From Pirellulales bacterium (lineage in GTDB: Bacteria > Planctomycetota > Planctomycetia > Pirellulales > JACPPG01), in assembly GCA_035546535.1 (NCBI GenBank), contig DASZWQ010000031.1, positions 49,481 to 113,480 of the forward strand: a DNA stretch of 64,000 bases. Reading direction: 5' to 3'. The notes beneath the pieces were generated by a model. The model ran no database searches. It was not told where the DNA came from and saw only the letters and a list, made by a program, of their open reading frames with translations. This document shows positions 1 to 8,101 of the stretch, piece after piece. A program made the position numbers and the translations under genes. Within the stretch, counting starts at the first letter, position 1, and every line of letters begins with the position of its first letter.

Positions 1-257
1 GAAGCGAGCATTCGCCCATAACGGATCGGCAGCAAATGCGAAACGCGATCCGCGCTCGACTCTTCGAGGACCTGCACCGGATCGCGGCGGTCGAGCGCCG
101 GCTTGTAAATGCCGTGGTCGGATCGCGGCGTTTGCTTGCGTAAGGATTTCCCGTGAGGGACTTGCTCTCCGTTGCCCGGTGGATGATCGTCGGGCGATGG
201 CGTTTGATTCTCCACGCCGACTGCGCCTTTCTTACCGGCCGACTTGATCTTGCCCAT
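1..257 (-). CDS. DUF2252 family protein, N-terminal part (runs off the left edge)
   Basis: Only the first 85 codons are in the window. The ATG at 257 follows a strong SD (GAGGAGGCGG, 4 nt away). The visible protein starts with a basic, charged, disordered-looking leader (MGKIKSAGKKGAVGVENQTP) and then enters the motif LLPIRYGRMLA near residues 74-84. I recognise that motif as the opening of DUF2252 proteins, which are uncharacterised proteins with a kinase-like fold. The function is unknown and the C-terminal nine-tenths is missing, so the family call rests on one motif plus its position. Confidence 0.7.
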   Translation of the reverse strand, partial: MGKIKSAGKKGAVGVENQTPSPDDHPPGNGEQVPHGKSLRKQTPRSDHGIYKPALDRRDPVQVLEESSADRVSHLLPIRYGRMLA

Positions 258-394
258 ACAACCGCCTCCTCAATTGAGCAGACAGCGAATCAGCAGTGCG
301 CCGCAACAGAGAATCCCTGTGTCGAGGGACGGCAGAACCGTCAAAGAAACATGGTACAGCGCCGCGTGTCGGCCGCCAAATTCACACAGGCGCC

Positions 395-421
395 GGTAGT
401 GGGTCAGTCGGACCCACTACC
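395..421 (-). terminator. Perfect 11-bp hairpin downstream of the helical exported protein gene
   Basis: Arms 395-405 and 411-421 are perfect inverted repeats (GGTAGTGGGTC / GACCCACTACC) around a 5-nt loop. The hairpin lies about 65 nt past the stop of the minus-strand gene at 485-1483. No U-tract follows, so it may be a non-canonical terminator or a palindromic intergenic repeat. Nothing else was recognised between 258 and 484. Confidence 0.4.
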
Positions 422-484
422 CAAGCGCCGATAGTGTTCCGTTGGAAACGGCACGACTTCGCAAGCGCCACCCGCAATCGGCCG

Positions 485-1483
485 TCATTTGCCGCGACGA
501 TGCTCGACGTCCCAGGAATGCACCTGTTGCGCCAGGTGAACCGTCTCCGGCTCGTTGTGCAGTACACCGTAATAAAAGAGCGCCTCGGAAACTTCCCGGT
601 AATTCACCTGCTTGATGCCCCCCGAACCGGCCAGTTCCTTGCCGGTGCCGGTGCGCGTGTTGCCTTCGATTTCGATCTCACCGGTCGGCTTGATCCGCGT
701 GCGCTCCCAGCGCATGGCTTTTTCGATCGCCGCATCAAGTTCGGGCTCTGGCACGTAGATCGACAGGTGCTGGCCCATTAGAATCACGACCGCGTTATAG
801 CTGGAGTCGCGCCCGCCGCGCTCGATGAAGACGCCTTCGTCGTCGCGCCGCTCCAAGGCCAGCTTGAGGAGCTTGTGCGCCGATTCGATCATCTGCGCAT
901 CGTTGAGCACCAGTCCGCAGAGGCCGAATGCCTTGGCCGCGATCACCAGGCGGTTGGCCGTGTGACCGACCTTGGGCAGAATGGTCGGGTAGCCCTTCTG
1001 AATGAAATCGCACGCCCGGCGCATCTTGGGCGTGACTTCTTCGACCTGCTTCTGAAAGCGCGGCGCCAGCGGTGATGCCTGTAGCACGAGCAGCGCGCGG
1101 CCCAACTCCTGCAAAAAGAAATAGGCGTTCTCCACGCGGATGGCGTAGACCGTGATCGGCAGATCGCCCGGTTTGCCGCCGCCGGCGAATCCGCCGTCGT
1201 CGATCTGCGTGGCGAACGTGGCCTGGATCGATTTCCAGGCGTCTGCGGCGCGCTCCTCGTCTCCCAAGGCCACCGCCGCGGTCAAATACCGGCATCCGCC
1301 TCGACCGAGAATCGTCGTGCCCAAGCGCTCGGGGACCATCTGCCCGAGCATCGGCCGCGGCATTTTTTGCAGGAGATCATACTCAGCGCGGTTCGGCTCA
1401 CCGGCCGATGTCGCCGTCGCTAATCGCCATAGCACCAGGCCGAAAAAGATCGACCTGAGAATCGCAGTCGAACAGTTATTCAT
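485..1483 (-). CDS. Exported protein of unknown function, possibly alpha/alpha-toroid fold
   Basis: 332 aa. The ATG at 1483 was chosen because it lies 8 nt after the stop of the upstream cyclophilin gene; the longer frame from a TTG at 1507 would overlap that gene. The N-terminus has a signal peptide (hydrophobic segment near residues 7-20, then SAGEP). The rest is helical, with repeated patterns such as GGCRYLTAAVALGD, DDGGFAGG and ENAYFFLQELGRALLVL, which resemble the helical hairpins of terpenoid-cyclase-like or prenyltransferase-like toroids. That fold is inference; no catalytic motif was recognised. The gene is probably cotranscribed with the cyclophilin. Confidence 0.6.
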   Translation of the reverse strand: MNNCSTAILRSIFFGLVLWRLATATSAGEPNRAEYDLLQKMPRPMLGQMVPERLGTTILGRGGCRYLTAAVALGDEERAADAWKSIQATFATQIDDGGFAGGGKPGDLPITVYAIRVENAYFFLQELGRALLVLQASPLAPRFQKQVEEVTPKMRRACDFIQKGYPTILPKVGHTANRLVIAAKAFGLCGLVLNDAQMIESAHKLLKLALERRDDEGVFIERGGRDSSYNAVVILMGQHLSIYVPEPELDAAIEKAMRWERTRIKPTGEIEIEGNTRTGTGKELAGSGGIKQVNYREVSEALFYYGVLHNEPETVHLAQQVHSWDVEHRRGK

Positions 1484-1491
1484 CAACGGAA

Positions 1492-2055
1492 CTACAACTC
1501 GCCGCAATCGGCGACGACGATTTTGGCCGACGTCGCGCCCGATTGCGAGCCCATCGACTCGATCTTCTTCACCACGTCCATTCCTTCAACCACCTGGCCG
1601 AATACGACGTGCTTGCCGTCGAGCCAGGGCGTGGCCACCGTACACAGAAAGAATTGCGAGCCGTTGGTGTTCGGGCCGGCATTGGCCATGCTCAACACAC
1701 CCGCGCCCGTGTGCTTCAGCTTGAAATTCTCATCGGCGAATTTTTCGCCGTAGATCGACTTTCCGCCGGTGCCGTTGCCGCGGGTGAAATCACCCCCTTG
1801 GCACATGAAGTTGGGAATCACGCGGTGGAAGGGGCTCCCCTTGTAGCCAAAGCCCTTTTCGCCGGTGCACAACTGGCGGAAATTCTCGGCCGTCTTGGGC
1901 ACCACGTCGGAGCGCAGCTCCATCACGATCCGGCCGATCGGTTTACCGTCGGCCGTGACGTCGAAATAGACACGCGGCAGTTTTTCGCCCGCCGCATGTG
2001 CGGCCGAAGCCCCCAGCGCCAATCCGACCATCACGAACATGCACAGCTGAAACAT
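1492..2055 (-). CDS. Exported cyclophilin-type peptidyl-prolyl cis-trans isomerase
   Basis: 187 aa. Catalyses cis-trans isomerisation of peptidyl-proline bonds, here probably in the periplasm. Residues 1-22 form a signal peptide ending AHAAG. The remainder is one complete cyclophilin domain of about 160 residues with the active-site stretch [16 protein letters not shown] (catalytic Arg, then the Phe-Met-Gln wall), NGSQFFLCT and [10 protein letters not shown]. The sequence is strikingly close to eukaryotic cyclophilin A, including [34 protein letters not shown] and the terminal ADCGEL. The ATG at 2055 has GGAGG 8 nt upstream. The gene is followed at 8 nt by the exported helical protein. Confidence 0.95.
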   Translation of the reverse strand: MFQLCMFVMVGLALGASAAHAAGEKLPRVYFDVTADGKPIGRIVMELRSDVVPKTAENFRQLCTGEKGFGYKGSPFHRVIPNFMCQGGDFTRGNGTGGKSIYGEKFADENFKLKHTGAGVLSMANAGPNTNGSQFFLCTVATPWLDGKHVVFGQVVEGMDVVKKIESMGSQSGATSAKIVVADCGEL

Positions 2056-2270
2056 CTGAGAGCCTCCGTGTGTTGGGCCAATGCGGTCTTGGTTACATGC
2101 GATTACGAAGCGAGCGTGCCATGGCCTTCGGGCGCGAGCCGAGGTGGGCCCAGGCCGACGGCCAAACAGTCCAGCCCGTCATTCGTCACGCATTGTACCT
2201 ATGGGCTGCCATCGGCATAGCCCGGGGGCCAATCGCCGCAGCACAGAAGGCCGGTTCTGAAGAGAGGACT

Positions 2271-2942
2271 TCAGGCCGCCGGCCTGGTCAGCCAGACATT
2301 GAAGCCGATCGATTCGGCCTCGATTTGGCACGAGCCAAAGGCGCTCTCCCGCGCCAGGCGTTCGAATTCCGTGCGGCTCTTGGCACGCTTCAACAGCATG
2401 TGCTTGAACGTCCAGCGGACGATCGCGCTATTGGCCCGGCCCAGGTTCATGTCGGCGACGCACGCATTGATGTCGTCTTGCGAAGCGTCTTTTGAGAGAT
2501 CGACGATCCACGCCTGGCCGCCGGGGCGCAGGACGCGATGCATCTCATCGAGCGCCTCGACCGGCCGCGAGAAATTCTTGAACGCCGCGCGGCAGATGAT
2601 GAAATCGAATTCGTTATCGGCAAAGGGCATCGCAGCCGCGTCTCCTTGATGAAACTCGGCCGTCACGCCGGCTTGCCGCGCGCTCTCGGTGGCCATCGCG
2701 ACAAAGGAATGGCTGATATCCAGCCCCACGACGTGGCATCGGCCGAAGCGGGCGAGCTCGATCGATAGGTAGCCAGGGCCCGGCGCGACCTCCAGAACTT
2801 TCGCGCCGGCGGCCACGCGTGCGTTCACGTCGGCGGCACCTTTGCGGTAGTCGTCCATGCTGCCGCGCGTGATACGGGCGTACCAGCGGGCCAGATATCC
2901 TTCGAGCGGCAGCCCGATATAACCCTTTGTTGCGCGCACCAT
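2271..2942 (-). CDS. Class I SAM-dependent methyltransferase (UbiE-like)
   Basis: 223 aa, the usual length for a single Rossmann-fold methyltransferase. Motif I is LEVAPGPGYLSIELA, motif post-I is VVGLDIS, motif II is GDAAAMPFADNEFDFI and motif III is VLRPGGQAWIVDLS. These show S-adenosylmethionine binding and place it with small-molecule methyltransferases of the UbiE/COQ5 type. The substrate cannot be read from the sequence. The ATG at 2942 is preceded by GTGAGG. It stands between the cyclophilin and a small membrane protein without obvious coupling. Confidence 0.85.
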   Translation of the reverse strand: MVRATKGYIGLPLEGYLARWYARITRGSMDDYRKGAADVNARVAAGAKVLEVAPGPGYLSIELARFGRCHVVGLDISHSFVAMATESARQAGVTAEFHQGDAAAMPFADNEFDFIICRAAFKNFSRPVEALDEMHRVLRPGGQAWIVDLSKDASQDDINACVADMNLGRANSAIVRWTFKHMLLKRAKSRTEFERLARESAFGSCQIEAESIGFNVWLTRPAA

Positions 2943-3020
2943 CGCTGTGGAACCTCACTTTGAAAGAGGAAGAGTTGCCAGAGCGGGCGCTCGAACGGTT
3001 GGCGCTGGCAGGCAACCGAA

Positions 3021-3350
3021 CTAGGCGCGCGGCGGAGCCGATTCCGGCACCGCGTCGCGACGCCCCCCGACTTCGACTTTGAAGGATCCCAGGCCAACGC
3101 GTACCGATTGATCGCCGGCCATCGCCAGGCGCGCCGCCTCACCATCGGCGCTTGCTTCCAAAACGGTCTTGATGTCGGCCGCCGACATGCCGCGTTCAAG
3201 CATGTCGTGCTTGAGCGTGGCATCGATCTCGGACTGGTGAGAGCGACGCAGGTAGTCGGTGATGAATACGATCGCCACGCAGGCTACGATCACTGCCGCG
3301 ACCATGGCGCACACGGCTAACCACGGATTTGCCATCAATATCTGCTGCAT
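3021..3350 (-). CDS. Small single-pass membrane protein of unknown function
   Basis: 109 aa. The ATG at 3350 has an excellent SD (GGAGGAGG, 9 nt upstream); the frame is open about 195 nt further upstream but without such a signal. Residues about 8-32 form one membrane segment (LAVCAMVAAVIVACVAIVFIT). A soluble part follows, with the pattern HDMLERGMSAADIKTVLEAS, which looks like a short helical hairpin or UBA-like motif. The cytoplasmic tail ends with a basic, acidic and proline-rich stretch. No family was recognised. Confidence 0.65.
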   Translation of the reverse strand: MQQILMANPWLAVCAMVAAVIVACVAIVFITDYLRRSHQSEIDATLKHDMLERGMSAADIKTVLEASADGEAARLAMAGDQSVRVGLGSFKVEVGGRRDAVPESAPPRA

Positions 3351-3638
3351 GATTCGATTCCTCCTCCGGCCAGCCCCGGCCACGAGCTTCCCACGCGCTC
3401 GGACATTTATTCGACGCCCGTTACCTCTTATTAGACGCTGGCGCACGAAAAATGCAAAAAAGGGCGATGCAAGGCAGGAGAACTGCAAAATCCGTAGCCG
3501 GGGCCTGCGACCCCGGAAGCGACATCGTGAAATCCCGGCCTTCACAGAGGCCGGCTACAGAAGATACGCGCGCAGAATCTCAACTTTGCAGGTCTCCTGC
3601 GGTGCAAGGAGGCCAAGAACGCACCGGCAGTCGGCGGA

Positions 3639-4910
3639 CTACGCCGCCGCCGGCCGGGCCGGCCATACCGAGCCGTGCGGCCGTCGCAGTACGTAGATCC
3701 ACAGCCCGGCGGCGATCACCAGCACCAGCAGGCTGATATTCTGGGAAATGCTCAGGCCGGTGCCGAAGACGGGGCCCTCGTCGGTGCGAATGATCTCGAG
3801 CAGAAAGCGCGTTACGCCGTGCAGCGTCAGGGTCCAGGCGGTTACCTCGCCGTCGTGCTGGCGGAACGGGTAATAGGCGAGCAAGAACAGGCACAACAAA
3901 AAGGCATCGATCGCGCTGTACAACTGCGTAGGATGAACCGGTCGGCTGTGGTCGTGCGTGCCAGCCATCAAAGAAAAGCGACGGACACCGCGCTGGGTGG
4001 CTAATTCCAGCGGCTTGTCGGCGGCAAACGCTTCGGCGATCTGCTTCTGCGCTTCTTCCAGCGTGTCGACGTTGTGGCGGTTGATCTGCTGAATGCGTTC
4101 GCCCGCCGATATTCCCAGTGCCGCGCTTTCTTGGCTAGCACTGAGCGAGCCGATCACGGGTCGATGCTCGGCATCGGCCACGACCGTCAGGCCGTAGACT
4201 TGTCCCAAGCGGATCTGCTGCTCGTGCGGAGGGCTGTCGGCCGGAAATGTCACGGCCCACGGCAAATCGCACGGTCCACCAAAGCAACATCCATTCAGAA
4301 AACAACCGATGCGTCCCAGCCCCAATCCCAACACGACACCGGGCGCGATCAAGTCGGCCAGGGCGAGGCCCGGTAGCCGATGCCGATAGATAAAGGCAAT
4401 GAGCGCCAGCCCGCCCACGAGCAACATGCCGTAGACGACGAGCCCTCCCTCTTGAATGCTGATGGCGGTGACGAATGCTTCCTGCCACGATTTATCGACG
4501 AAGAGCCGGTCCCAGTATTCGATCAAGTAGAAGATGCGCGCGCCGATGATGCCGCTGACGAACAGCCAGAAGGCCAGCGACAGAATCACTTCCGGATCGA
4601 CGCCCATCCGCCGTGCCCGATAGGCCGACAGGCCCACGCCCGATGTCACGGCTACCAGCAGCATCACGCCGTAGCCGCGCACCGGCAAACCGTTTTCGTC
4701 CGAGATGGCAGGCAGCAGGTAAGCAATCACGGCCCCCAGCACGAGCAGCACCGGCACATAGCCGCGCGTGTCAGAGCTAAAGCCCTGGCGGCGCACTAAC
4801 CAACCGAGGAACACGATGCTGGCGATCGCCCAGATGACCAAGAGCAGGCCATATCCGAAGACAGGCACACCGGCAATCTCGGCAGGGATGTAGAAAAGGG
4901 TGGAACGCAT
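3639..4910 (-). CDS. lgt: Prolipoprotein diacylglyceryl transferase with PDZ-like insert
   Basis: 423 aa against roughly 260-300 for typical Lgt. Transfers diacylglyceryl from phosphatidylglycerol to the lipobox cysteine of prolipoproteins in the inner membrane. The Lgt signature is GRIGCFLNGCCFGG (residues 199-212) and the late motif is HPTQLYSA (326-333). Two features explain the extra length. Residues 1-75 add membrane segments in which GVPVFGYGLLLVIW appears to be repeated as GLPVRGYGVMLLVA (75-88), suggesting an internal duplication. Residues about 235-316 form a PDZ-like domain (SAALGISAGERIQQINRHNV) inserted in the periplasmic part. The start at ATG 4910 avoids overlap with panC; SD is weak. 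Confidence 0.93.
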   Translation of the reverse strand: MRSTLFYIPAEIAGVPVFGYGLLLVIWAIASIVFLGWLVRRQGFSSDTRGYVPVLLVLGAVIAYLLPAISDENGLPVRGYGVMLLVAVTSGVGLSAYRARRMGVDPEVILSLAFWLFVSGIIGARIFYLIEYWDRLFVDKSWQEAFVTAISIQEGGLVVYGMLLVGGLALIAFIYRHRLPGLALADLIAPGVVLGLGLGRIGCFLNGCCFGGPCDLPWAVTFPADSPPHEQQIRLGQVYGLTVVADAEHRPVIGSLSASQESAALGISAGERIQQINRHNVDTLEEAQKQIAEAFAADKPLELATQRGVRRFSLMAGTHDHSRPVHPTQLYSAIDAFLLCLFLLAYYPFRQHDGEVTAWTLTLHGVTRFLLEIIRTDEGPVFGTGLSISQNISLLVLVIAAGLWIYVLRRPHGSVWPARPAAA

Positions 4911-5035
4911 GGGCAATTCGTCGGCAGCCGGCAGAGGGCAGCTGGTAGTAGTCGGTTGTCGGTTGTGTGCGATCATCTGGCCGCCGGGCTTGCCGGGCGA
5001 CCAGTAGTCACTTGTCAGTGTGTGTTGGTCGGGCG

Positions 5036-5929
5036 TTATTTCATGCCTTGCCCAAGGAAACAATTATCAATCAGTCGCACGCCCGCGATGCGAGCCGCAA
5101 TGAGCGCAACGGTCGTGGGCGTGGTCGCAGGGACCTCGGCCAGCGTTTCGCTATCGGCCAGCGCCAGGTAATCGATCGTCACGCCCGGCGTCTCATCGAA
5201 GAGGCTTTTCATGCGTTCTTTGATCGTTGCGGCGTCGCGCTCTCCCTTGGCAAAAAGTTCGCAAGCCAGCGCCAGGCTGCGGCTCAGTACCAGGCCGCGG
5301 CGCCGATCTTCGGCCGACAGGTACGCGTTGCGCGAGCTCATCGCCAGGCCGTCTGACTCGCGGACCGTTGGGCAGACGCGAATCGTCACCGGCACGTCGA
5401 GATCATCGACCATGCGGCGCACCACCAGCGATTGCTGATAATCCTTCTGTCCGAAAAAGGCCACGTCGGGTCGCACCATGTTGAAGAGCTTCAGCACGAC
5501 GGTTGCTACACCGCGAAAATGCCCCGGCCGGAATTTGCCTTCCAGCGGTGCAGCCACGGTCGAGGGTTCCACCACCGTGCTGTTTTCCGCGCGATAGACT
5601 TCCTCGCGCGCCGGAGCAAACACCAGGTCGACGCCGTGCGGCGACAACTTCGTTACATCGCGTAACAAGTCGCGCGGGTAACGTTCGAAATCTTCGCTGG
5701 GACCAAATTGCGTCGGGTTGACGAAGATCGACACCACGACGCGCGTGCATTCTCGCTTCGCCGCATCGACCAGGCTCAAGTGTCCCGCGTGCAAGGCCCC
5801 CATCGTGGGCACGAAGGCAATCGATTCGCCCGCCGCGCGCCAGCGGTCCATGACGGCGCGCAATTCTCCGCGGGTCGTGACCATAGCGCAACCGGCTGCC
5901 GCGGCCTGATCGAGCGATGCCTGTTTCAT
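5036..5929 (-). CDS. panC: Pantothenate synthetase (pantoate--beta-alanine ligase)
   Basis: 297 aa. Joins pantoate and beta-alanine with ATP to make pantothenate, the last step before CoA assembly. It belongs to the nucleotidyltransferase superfamily. The HIGH-type motif is in PTMGALHAGHLSLVDAA, followed by the substrate loops FVNPTQFGPSEDFERYPR, FFGQKDYQQ and MSSRNAYLS, all intact. ATG 5929 was chosen; ATG 5884 (MVTTRGELRAV) is an alternative that matches the usual N-terminus closely, and neither has a clear SD. The gene lies 76 nt after folK, so folate and CoA precursor genes may share a transcript. No panB or panD is nearby. Confidence 0.95.
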   Translation of the reverse strand: MKQASLDQAAAAGCAMVTTRGELRAVMDRWRAAGESIAFVPTMGALHAGHLSLVDAAKRECTRVVVSIFVNPTQFGPSEDFERYPRDLLRDVTKLSPHGVDLVFAPAREEVYRAENSTVVEPSTVAAPLEGKFRPGHFRGVATVVLKLFNMVRPDVAFFGQKDYQQSLVVRRMVDDLDVPVTIRVCPTVRESDGLAMSSRNAYLSAEDRRRGLVLSRSLALACELFAKGERDAATIKERMKSLFDETPGVTIDYLALADSETLAEVPATTPTTVALIAARIAGVRLIDNCFLGQGMK

Positions 5930-6005
5930 GCAAATCTGCCGAACTATCTCGAAATCTTGGGGGCGATGGTTATTGAACAACTCAGTCGTCGCTCGGCGAG
6001 GGTTG

Positions 6006-6998
6006 TCAGCTCATGGCTGCGATCGCCGCCGTCACTTCAGCGACCTGCGCCGTCGGACTGCCCTCGCTGACAATCAAAACCGGTCCAACTCCCGGTTGCT
6101 GCGCCGTCGCCCGAAGCGCCCGGCGAAGTGCCTCATTGCGATCCACGGCACTTGGCTCGCCTGGCGGATCGAGCAAGACAAGTAGCTTCGGCCGAACCGC
6201 TTCCGAGCTTGCGGCGTCGATCAGACCTTCGAGTTCCTTCCGGTCGTGGCCATCGTTCCATGCTGAAACGTAAGCCCGCGATTGTTCCAGCCAGAAATCA
6301 CTGATCGCAAGCCGCGCCTTTGCTCCCCACCTGTGGGGATCGAGTAGCATGCACCGGCGGGTGAGCAATTCTATCTCCGCCGCACGGGCGCGACCAGCCG
6401 AGTCTTTGCTGCTCGGCGCCGCCGAGAGTTCAGGCACGTCGGCGATCAGCCGGGCATCGAGCTGTGTGGCAAGCTGCGCCGCGAGGGCAGTTTTTCCCAC
6501 GCCCGGCCGCCCAGTCACCGCCACGTAAGGCACCGCGAAACGCAGGTGGTCGCGCAACTGGAGCAACGTCCAGCCGATCGCAGGATGTCGCCAATCGGGC
6601 GCGATTTCCGCGGCTGGCTCAACGACGAATTTGCGAAAAGCCATCCGCGGATGAGGTAGCACCAGCCGCGGCGTGTCGAGTTGCACGTCATCGTACAGGA
6701 GAAGATCGAGATCGATCGTACGCGGCCCCCAATGCACCGCGCGCACGCGGCCGAGCGATGTCTCGATCTCTGCAAGCGTGGCGAGCACTTGCGCCGGCGA
6801 ATGCGATGTCTCGACGATCGCCGCGCCGTTGAGGTAGGTTTGCTGATCCGCCGGGCCGCCGACCGGCGCCGTTTCGTGCCAGGTGCTTCGGCCGCGCAAG
6901 TCGAAGCCAGTGTGCGCGGCGAGCAGGCCGACCGCGCGGGATAGGGTCGCCGGCCGATCCCCTTCATTCGATCCCAAGGCGATCAAGCACAGCGACAT
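6006..6998 (-). CDS. folK: HPPK (FolK) fused to a deoxynucleoside-kinase-like P-loop domain
   Basis: 330 aa, about twice the length of free HPPK. Residues 1-150 are 6-hydroxymethyl-7,8-dihydropterin pyrophosphokinase, which transfers pyrophosphate from ATP in folate synthesis. Seen are ALGSNEGD near the start, QQTYLNGAAIVET (52-64), the key RTIDLDLLLYDD (93-104) and LPHPRMAFRKFVVEP (114-128). Residues 155-330 form a second domain with a Walker A loop GRPGVGKT (163-170), resembling deoxynucleoside kinases. HPPK fusions with a deoxyadenosine kinase have been described in Bacteroidetes, but whether this domain is active is unknown. ATG 6998 is used; a TTG at 7010 is possible. Confidence 0.9.
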   Translation of the reverse strand: MSLCLIALGSNEGDRPATLSRAVGLLAAHTGFDLRGRSTWHETAPVGGPADQQTYLNGAAIVETSHSPAQVLATLAEIETSLGRVRAVHWGPRTIDLDLLLYDDVQLDTPRLVLPHPRMAFRKFVVEPAAEIAPDWRHPAIGWTLLQLRDHLRFAVPYVAVTGRPGVGKTALAAQLATQLDARLIADVPELSAAPSSKDSAGRARAAEIELLTRRCMLLDPHRWGAKARLAISDFWLEQSRAYVSAWNDGHDRKELEGLIDAASSEAVRPKLLVLLDPPGEPSAVDRNEALRRALRATAQQPGVGPVLIVSEGSPTAQVAEVTAAIAAMS

Positions 6999-7433
6999 AT
7001 TGCAACGCAAGCGAGAACGAGGGTGGCTGTGAATCGACCGGCCAAGAATCTCTCCGGCAGGTCAGCGCGCGAGTCGACTCACGGGAAATGACAGCCAGAC
7101 CTTTCGCGAGGGTAAGCGACGGGTAACGACGGCGCGCCGATCACCCGAGGCAGGCGTGCCGACAGCCGGCCACCGGCCGATCGAACCGGAAAGATCGATC
7201 TCATTATACCCGCAAAACGTTGCCGCGCGCAAAGGCCTCGCAGAGTTGACGGCGCCATGGGTGATTTCGGCGATGTACTTGCGCCTCATGGTCGGCCAAA
7301 TCCGTGACCCAACCGTGAACGCGAAAAACTTAGGGGGAAATCCGTTCCGCGACGCAGATTTGACTCCACGTCGCCGGACGTCGGTCCCTCGGTTGCCGGC
7401 CCCTAAATTGTTTCAATCATCGTCGTTATCCCG

Positions 7434-7487
7434 TTAGCGTCGTGCAGCGAATTGGCCGGTGGAAGCGAGATTGACTGCCGCAATCAC
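7434..7487 (-). CDS. Possible 17-aa peptide with a perfect Shine-Dalgarno
   Basis: A GTG at 7487 follows GAGGAGG at 6-7 nt spacing and opens an 18-codon frame (MIAAVNLASTGQFAARR, then TAA). An SD this good is unusual in a non-coding stretch and lies just after the stop of another candidate frame (7502-7783). It could be a leader peptide or chance. There is no homology information. Confidence 0.25.
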   Translation of the reverse strand: MIAAVNLASTGQFAARR

Positions 7488-7501
7488 GAGATCCTCCTCG
7501 G

Positions 7502-7783
7502 TCACGGCGCGTCACGCGCCTCGCGGTCGTACGACTCGCCAAGCAGTCGCGAGTTTTGCATGCCCTTGGCGCGCAGAAAATCCCAATTCCATCCACTAGT
7601 AACCGCCGCTGGCCCTAACGAATCGACAGAACAATCGAAAACGGTTCGCGATCGTTTCGAGTTCGACCCTGTGACGCTTTGAACTTGCGAAGCTGTGAAT
7701 TTCTGATGCTGTGTGCTTGTGACGCTTGGAACTGATGACGCTCTGAACGTGTGATGCACTTCAAACGCGAACCGCAGAATCAT
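7502..7783 (-). CDS. Doubtful 93-aa frame just downstream of a strong promoter
   Basis: ATG 7783 lies about 10 nt after the expected transcription start of the promoter at 7798-7826 and has no SD. The product (MILRFAFEVHHTFRASSVPS, rich in Ser, Thr and Val) is partly encoded by short imperfect repeats and resembles no family I know. I include it because of its place in the transcription unit; it may simply be part of an untranslated RNA. Confidence 0.2.
   Translation of the reverse strand: MILRFAFEVHHTFRASSVPSVTSTQHQKFTASQVQSVTGSNSKRSRTVFDCSVDSLGPAAVTSGWNWDFLRAKGMQNSRLLGESYDREARDAP
7671..7748. repeat. Short imperfect repeats, unit about 14-15 bp
   Basis: On the plus strand the unit TGACGCTnnGAAC occurs three times (7671-7684, 7719-7732, 7736-7748). 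Degenerate relatives (GAAGCTGTGAATTTC, TGATGCTGTGTGCTT) lie between them. The array lies within the first 130 nt transcribed from the minus-strand promoter at 7798-7826. It could be a decayed microsatellite or a protein-binding array. Confidence 0.5.
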
Positions 7784-7797
7784 TCACGCACGGGCGT

Positions 7798-7826
7798 CAT
7801 TGTGCGTTCTTGCACGCGATTGTCAA
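7798..7826 (-). promoter_or_regulatory. Strong sigma-70-type promoter in the nit-folK intergenic region
   Basis: Reading the minus strand, a perfect -35 TTGACA (7821-7826) is followed 16 nt later by -10 CACAAT (7799-7804), or 17 nt later by ACAATG. An AT-rich run lies upstream. Initiation near 7791 would give a leader of about 790 nt before folK, or a separate short RNA. Confidence 0.6.
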
Positions 7827-8101
7827 GTTCAGAAATCGAAAGCACGCGTAACAAAAAAATCTTCCCGCCAAGTTCGCAAAAAGTGCTTGCAATTTTCCGA
7901 TCGAGTGACCCGCGCGCGTGCTATCAAGAGCCGCCGCGCAGTGCGCGAAATCATCCGTGGCGCGAGAGTCGCTGAGCTTCGAAGTGGAAATGCTCATCGA
8001 TGAATCACGCGGCGCCATTCGCAGTCGCGCCACTCGTGTGAGCCGCCACGCGCGAAATAGATTTCGGCGATGCGTGATCGGGCGCCAATGCCTCATCGAA
8101 T

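Larger units (their letters stand above)
6999..8101. other. 1.1-kb intergenic region between folK and the nitrilase gene
   Basis: No convincing protein gene covers this stretch. It holds the promoter, the short repeats and the two doubtful small frames listed separately. The remainder (about 7000-7430 and 7830-8100) shows nothing I can identify. Motifs of RNase P RNA, tmRNA, SRP RNA and common riboswitches were looked for by eye and not found. Confidence 0.5.

Noticed and set aside
153..434. 93-aa plus-strand frame
   Set aside because: Overlaps the DUF2252 start region on the other strand, with no SD and a random-looking product.
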